In this document: positions 58,640 to 64,000 of the stretch, one piece after another | Position numbering within the stretch: the first letter of the stretch is position 1 | Layout: each line of letters starts with the position of its first letter | Source: Branchiostoma floridae | Taxonomy: Eukaryota; Chordata; Leptocardii; Amphioxiformes; Branchiostomatidae | Assembly (NCBI RefSeq): GCF_000003815.2 | Contig: NC_049993.1 | Span: forward strand, 8,185,762 to 8,249,761 | Length of the DNA: 64,000 nucleotides | Direction of reading: 5' to 3' | Notes under the pieces: model-generated | Told to the model about the DNA's origin: nothing | Seen by the model: only the letters and a program-made list of their open reading frames with translations | Database searches by the model: none | Position numbers and translations under genes: made by a program

Positions 58640-59051
58640 CGTTGAATACAACTCTCACATGTAAACCTGCCTCAAAACCTTGTCTTTTTGAACACATAAC
58701 GCAAAATAATTTGCAATAAATCCCCAAAACAAGAATCTGGCATTGAAATAAACACAATACATACACATATGGCGTATGAAATGTTCCGTAGCTTAGAAGT
58801 ACAAAGTGAACGTCTGTGTTGTATACAACTCTCACATGTAACCCAGTATTTAACTCTGCTTCGAACCTTGTCTCCTAAGAACACATTATGTAGAATACTG
58901 TGCTATAAACCTTGTCTTTTTGAACACATTAAGTAAAATAGTTTGCAATAAATCCCCAAAACAAGAATCTGACATTAAAATGAACAAAATATATTCACAT
59001 ATGGCTTATGAAATATTCCATAGCTCAGAGGTATAAAGTGAACGTCTGTGA
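58640..59051. repeat. Partial tandem duplication, two units
   Basis: The first unit (about 58640-58818) and the second (58819-59051) share ACAACTCTCACATGTAA, CCTTGTCTTTTTGAACACAT, TTTGCAATAAATCCCCAAAA, CAAGAATCTG, CACATATGGC and AAAGTGAACGTCTGTG. The second unit carries an extra block of about 55 bases after its start. Confidence 0.85.
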
Positions 59052-59337
59052 GAAGAAGCTAATCTGAATAATTGTTCCATCATGTCGTGCATAAACTATG
59101 ACATCCCCTCATGTTACGGATGATCACCCTTTGGTTATCCGGCTGGTTGGAAGGAATAGCAAATGATGGTAGCCACTTTGTTCATAAAATTTTCACCCTA
59201 CATCAAAGTGAAAATTTCTACGGATTAATCAGTGATAGCTGAACGAAACTGGCGTGGAGATTTATTTGTGGATAGCAGATTGGTCTGTATCTAACTGACT
59301 TTGATACACGTTGAAATTCGAGGTGGACTTTAGCTAT

Positions 59338-59575
59338 AGGTTGTATCTCACTACACTTGTGGCACCGGTGCTGCACTGCGGGGTACGTTCACTGCGGCAC
59401 CGTTGTGTTTTCGACGATTTTTATAATTTAGATATTACGTAATACATAAAAGTATGACTTGGAAGACAAAAAATATACACAAAACGTAAGAAAATTCGTT
59501 CTTTATCTCTGAAATTAATAATCTTTCGAACACCGCAGTGCCTCAGCGGTGCCCTAAGTGCATTGAGATACCATA
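59338..59575 (+). mobile_element. Inverted-repeat element, family B, copy 3
   Basis: The left end is TTGTATCTCACTACACTTGT followed by GGCACCGGTGCTGCACTGCG. The right end carries the complementary CAGCGGTGCCCTAAGTGCATTGAGATACC. The interior keeps the ACATAAAAGTATGACTTGGA and GAAATTAATAATCTTTCGAA blocks. Confidence 0.65.
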
Positions 59576-62500
59576 TTTACCACAGTATTGTGTTTGATGT
59601 ATTGGGCGTAATGATCTATATTTTTTTCCTATTTCTATTCTTAGATAATGGTGCGTTGATATATTCCCGTGAGGCCTAGCGATTAGACAACTATAGGCAG
59701 TTGTAGACTATGAATAATTTACAGGTCTGTTGTTTTAGCATTATCAACGTTTTTCATCTATTTCAGTCAGAACTATGAGGTTATTCTCGCCAACTCTGTA
59801 GTCATGATGGAAAGCCCATTGCCCCTAGCACCTTCAGCATAACGATAATGTCTAATGTACTGAATCCAGTCCTGCGTAGCTTATAGAGTACTGCAACAGA
59901 GTATCTTCGTAGTTCTATTGATACCCCCTCTCTGTTTCAGTCTGTCTATTAATAAGATCGGACCAAATTTAGAAGCTGCGAAGCATAACACTCCATATCA
60001 CACGTCTTAGCCATTCTATGAGTTATTCTTATGGGCGAGATAATGCTCGTGATGGCGTATCTAGGTTTGAAGGGGGAAATCTTAAAGGCGTGGTCAAAAA
60101 GCCGCAATTAAATGTTGACGAAAAGTGACCTGTATGCAACATGACTGCCCATGTTAGTGCTTAGTTGTAAGCGTCTGACCTCCAAAGTAAATTTTATTTA
60201 ATTAAAAAGTACTTTTCTTACGAGTTGTTTGTAAGTAAATGGTACTTTAATACCCGAGGCCCATTAACACTCGGCTCACATTCGCAAGTCCACGTGAAAT
60301 ATGAACCTAAATTGCGTTGTTAAAAGCACATGACAGTCTGAATTAGGCTAAATGACCCGCGTGGGAACAAAATGAGGTTCATGTCCACATGAATTTATGT
60401 GATTACAAACCAAAGTAACAGGAAGTCCGCTAGGTACAATTAAAACAAGTTGCAGTGCCTTTAATGCTAAAGACGTGTAGGCCGAGGGAAGAAGCTCTGC
60501 GCTTCCAGGAAATGCGAAAGTTACGTAAAATAAAAATGACCAAAATAAGCCAACAGGATGATCCAATGTTTCCGGGTATCCGGCTAACCCTAGTAGAAAT
60601 GTCTCGATCCTAGCCTTTTTGGCGCCAACTGCTGGACTGGCAAAGTGATGAAAACGTTATAGAATCGCTCTCAACACATGTATATGGATATGTGTACAAT
60701 GTATATAAGCTGTATGAATACTGGCGGCTGAAAATATATGAATTACGTAGTTGTGAATTGTTACGCTTTATTTGTTAGAAAAATTAATTAGTCCGTAAAG
60801 TGAAAGGTAAAAAAAAACACAGAATGCATACCTACAAGCTCCATATCATTCATGACCATTATCGGATATAGTGTGGGGAAAACTAGTGTGGGATTGTGAC
60901 AGTCTATGTGTAATCAGGTAAACAAAGTTGACCTATAAATGACCTTTGTCAGAGGTTATATCAGACCCCCCCCCCCTCCCTCTTTTCTTTTACAGTGCGA
61001 AAGTCACCTTGTCATGGCTGAGCGCTGCGTTAGACCGGGAACACTCTTTCAGTCTTCATACGTCCTGCTCAAAACGGATTGCCTGCCACAGATGAAACTC
61101 ACAGACGAGTGTGAGGTTTGAACAGGAATATCGAAGCAGTGGCAAGCAGCAAAGGTCAATATGTGCGCCTGATGACCGTAATAGTGTTGCATGTCGCCTG
61201 GTGACACAAATAGTGTCGCCACAATTAGTGTTTGCTTCCCAGTTCATATGTTGCTCAAAATGTATTATCTGATACAAGAATTTAAAAAAAAAATCGTATA
61301 TAAGTAAGCTATTCCGTAGACTACCGCATCTATACCTCCTACATATTTTCTACATTGTACAGACAGACAAAACTTTAATTGGTAATATCTAGTCAAACAT
61401 GTTGCGAGTCAGGCTTCAAATCTCCTACGGAGGCGTACTTTTTAAAGCAATATTGTTAAGGCATACCTCCTTTCATCCTTCGTGCATAATTCCATCGCAC
61501 ATTTCTCAAAGCGAAGCGCTGTCCACCCACCATACAACTCTGCCTACCCCATGATCAGCAACGTTGAAAACAGGACGGACCCATTACACGAAATGGACCG
61601 GAACCATCGACAGATTGCTTAAGAACGTGCGTGGCTGTGAAATGACAAAGATCTTCGATGACATTTCATCATGTAGGGTAATAAGGTTACCCTCCCACAA
61701 ATTATGCACATCATCGCTAGTATGCCATGGAAGCAACTTATAAACACACATAACTAAAGAGCTCAACACTAGTACTGGAGACTTGACTCCAAGCCAAAAA
61801 GTGCCTAAGACCATAACAAAAGTCAACCTACTATATGCGCACGCGGAAGTAAGTATTGATATGAGGTCAATACCGGTACTTCGCCAGAAAGCTTCAATTC
61901 GACACGGCTAGTTTCACACATTTATCACCCCATATGGTTCACAGTGGATTAAAAGGATTCATTCGGGCAATGGGTCGTGGACAAAATATTTTGCTCATAT
62001 AAACTTAGTGAAACGTACAGAATTATCACAAGGAATCCTGTGTAATGAGACACTGCTGTAACTAACAAAAAACAATCAGCTTAGAACATGGATTACAGAA
62101 GCTTCAGTGCTCTCTTTCCATAAACAGCTACTAGTTTACATCTGACCTGCTTTGGGCTTGATGCTAAAGAGAATGCACAACACTAGTTTAGAATTGCTGC
62201 GTGTACAGTTTTATTGTACAACTTAAACATTTTTGTTAAGAAGGCATTTCCATAATTACTTTAAACAGCGTCACCCAGCGAACCAGCAGGCCTTCACAGA
62301 GCCCTTCTTGTATACCATGAGATGCGAAGTACAGTGGTGCTCGAAGGTTCACCGTGAGGCCAGCATGTGAAGGCTGGACAGTAAACAAACAAACACCAGT
62401 ACGTGAAAACTTTTGAATGGAGGTAACAAGACCACCTTGCCGATTCGTTACAAAAAAACGATCATCTATATTCCAGTATACCTGGATATTTACGACAAAA

Positions 62501-63640
62501 ATGGATTAATCAAGCAACTGAATATGATTTGGGAAACAGACCGTTTCCAAAATCATATCTCGTTACTTGAGATCTTATTAACTGGATGTCTAACCTTCAT
62601 CGACGTGCTTGGATATTCTTTTGCATGTAATTATGTAGTAAAATAGGAAAATTATAGTTGTTTCTTCAAAGATATTTATATCTTTGTAGGGTTAACAGGC
62701 CGTTTGTTCTTATGACATCAATGATATAAAGATAGTCCAATCTTGTGCCTCTTAATTGCCCTTTATTCATTAGCTAGCGTCAGGAAATTAGAAATCAAAA
62801 CGATGAATTATGAGACGAAATACACATGACTTGAATACAATAAATGTTATTGGTATGGGTACCATAATTTCCCCCAGGCTAAGCTTTTAACTTTCCATGA
62901 ACAAGTACAAGTTCTAATCACCAAGTAACGATTCACGTCTCGGGAGACTAAACCAGGCCCTCAGCATGGGTAAAACGTGTGCCTTTATTCCTGACTTAAT
63001 TGGTTTTAATCGTCACCTTCCAAAGTGCACAATCCGTGAGTTTTCCCTCAGGAACTTGAGATGCATTGAATCCCAATCGCCAGGGACCTGTTGAAAATGT
63101 GCATTGTATACCGACAGCAGTGATCAGCATCCCATTATTTGGGACTAAATTGATAAAGTTTGGTTTGAACTTTATAAATAATGATTTATCTATCTATTAT
63201 TTCACATTTTTAGCAAAACTGCAAGGTACAAAATTTGCAGGTAATAGACTAAATTATCAGGACATCACATCGAGTTACATTAGTAAAACATAACGAAAAT
63301 TATCTAATTATTTAAAAAAATATTAAATTAAATACCATATCTCTTTCAGGCTGCTGATTATGTCAAACACATTGCAAAAGTAATCCCTCGAAACTTTTCT
63401 TGATCAAGATATTGGATGTCGGTATTTCGATGTCTATTATTTGGATAGTGAATACCACGCAGCATGATGTTACTAAATATCAGGCATGTGTCCTTCATTG
63501 AGCTATTTTCCATTCTTTACTAATTGACCTGCCAAAGTAAACCCAATTTATGCCATAGCCATGCAACACCAGAGCAAGGTGCCAATTATATCCAGTTTAG
63601 GGTTTGCAATAGTAGGAGAAGCAGTCTCCCGTCTAGTTAG
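59576..63640. other. No recognisable gene
   Basis: There is a poly-C run at 60967-60978. Scattered short frames on both strands show no domain or splice support. Confidence 0.45.
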
Positions 63641-63641
63641 A

Positions 63642-63821
63642 CAATTTCAGAGATAAAGAACGAAGTTTCCTACGTTTAGTGTACTTTGTTGTCTTCCAGG
63701 TCATACCTTTACAAATTACACAATATCTAAATCATTAAAAAAAAATCGGGGAAAATAACACAGCAGTGAACAAACCCCGCAGTGTCGCATCGGTGCCCCA
63801 AGTGCAGTTTGATACCACCTT
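63642..63821 (-). mobile_element. Inverted-repeat element, family B, copy 4 (truncated)
   Basis: It is in reverse orientation. It starts inside the element at AATTTCAGAGATAAAGAACG and ends with GGTATCAAACTGCACTTGGG when read on the minus strand. The opposite terminal repeat is missing. Confidence 0.6.
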
Positions 63822-64000
63822 ATTAGATCTCCTGGAACTACTGAGGAAATCAAACGTAACTCACAGCGGACGATGCCCTTTCTCGGGGATCTACTCTTGG
63901 CACAATCAGAGATGTCTGCCAGACACAAGTAGACTAAGGGCCGGAGGGCGCCCTTCCGAGAATGGCAAATGAAGCCATTGTGGAGCCAAAGTTGATCCGT

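Overview
The window looks like animal nuclear DNA. Genes are split into short exons (about 55-260 bases) with GT..AG introns. The DNA between genes is AT-rich and full of miniature inverted-repeat elements, minisatellites and microsatellites, and there is one 100-base assembly gap. The domain content (immunoglobulin domains with phase-1 exon borders joined to a cytoplasmic SH3 domain) and the transposon-dense, shuffled style would fit an invertebrate chordate such as amphioxus. That placement is inference; nothing in the sequence proves the species.

The best-supported gene lies on the minus strand from 12398 down to 5815. Ten exons join with no phase conflict into a predicted 509-residue single-pass receptor: signal peptide, three immunoglobulin-like domains, one membrane segment, a basic juxtamembrane stretch and a cytoplasmic SH3 domain. 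The outermost immunoglobulin domain lacks both usual cysteines. Splicing signals at the 3' end suggest alternative tails, and the membrane exon has a tandem acceptor. Its introns hold several small inverted-repeat elements, one of them starting about 20 bases after the first 5' splice site.

From about 12.6 to 43.8 kb no conserved gene is recognisable. This stretch holds tandem arrays (18.98-19.74, 22.66-23.38, 25.48-26.35, 29.64-30.73 and 40.82-41.27 kb), two microsatellites, a tRNA-derived SINE-like element at 28.2-28.4 kb, a hAT-like element with an 8-base target duplication at 37.3-37.7 kb, and a GC-rich patch near 32.7 kb with a small reading frame.

Around the gap (44617-44716), about 690 bases on the left are repeated almost exactly on the right, most likely an assembly duplication. 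A candidate plus-strand exon ends just left of this. From 54.7 to 45.4 kb there are pieces of a second minus-strand gene: a GC-rich first-exon region with a strong donor, and internal exon candidates at 50.9, 49.4, 48.0 and 45.5 kb. The last two join in frame and weakly resemble the REJ part of polycystin-type proteins. This gene is tentative.

The last 9 kb is mostly non-coding, with three copies of an inverted-repeat family that also occurs in the receptor gene, a 150-base element with perfect terminal repeats, and a partial tandem duplication at 58.64-59.05 kb.
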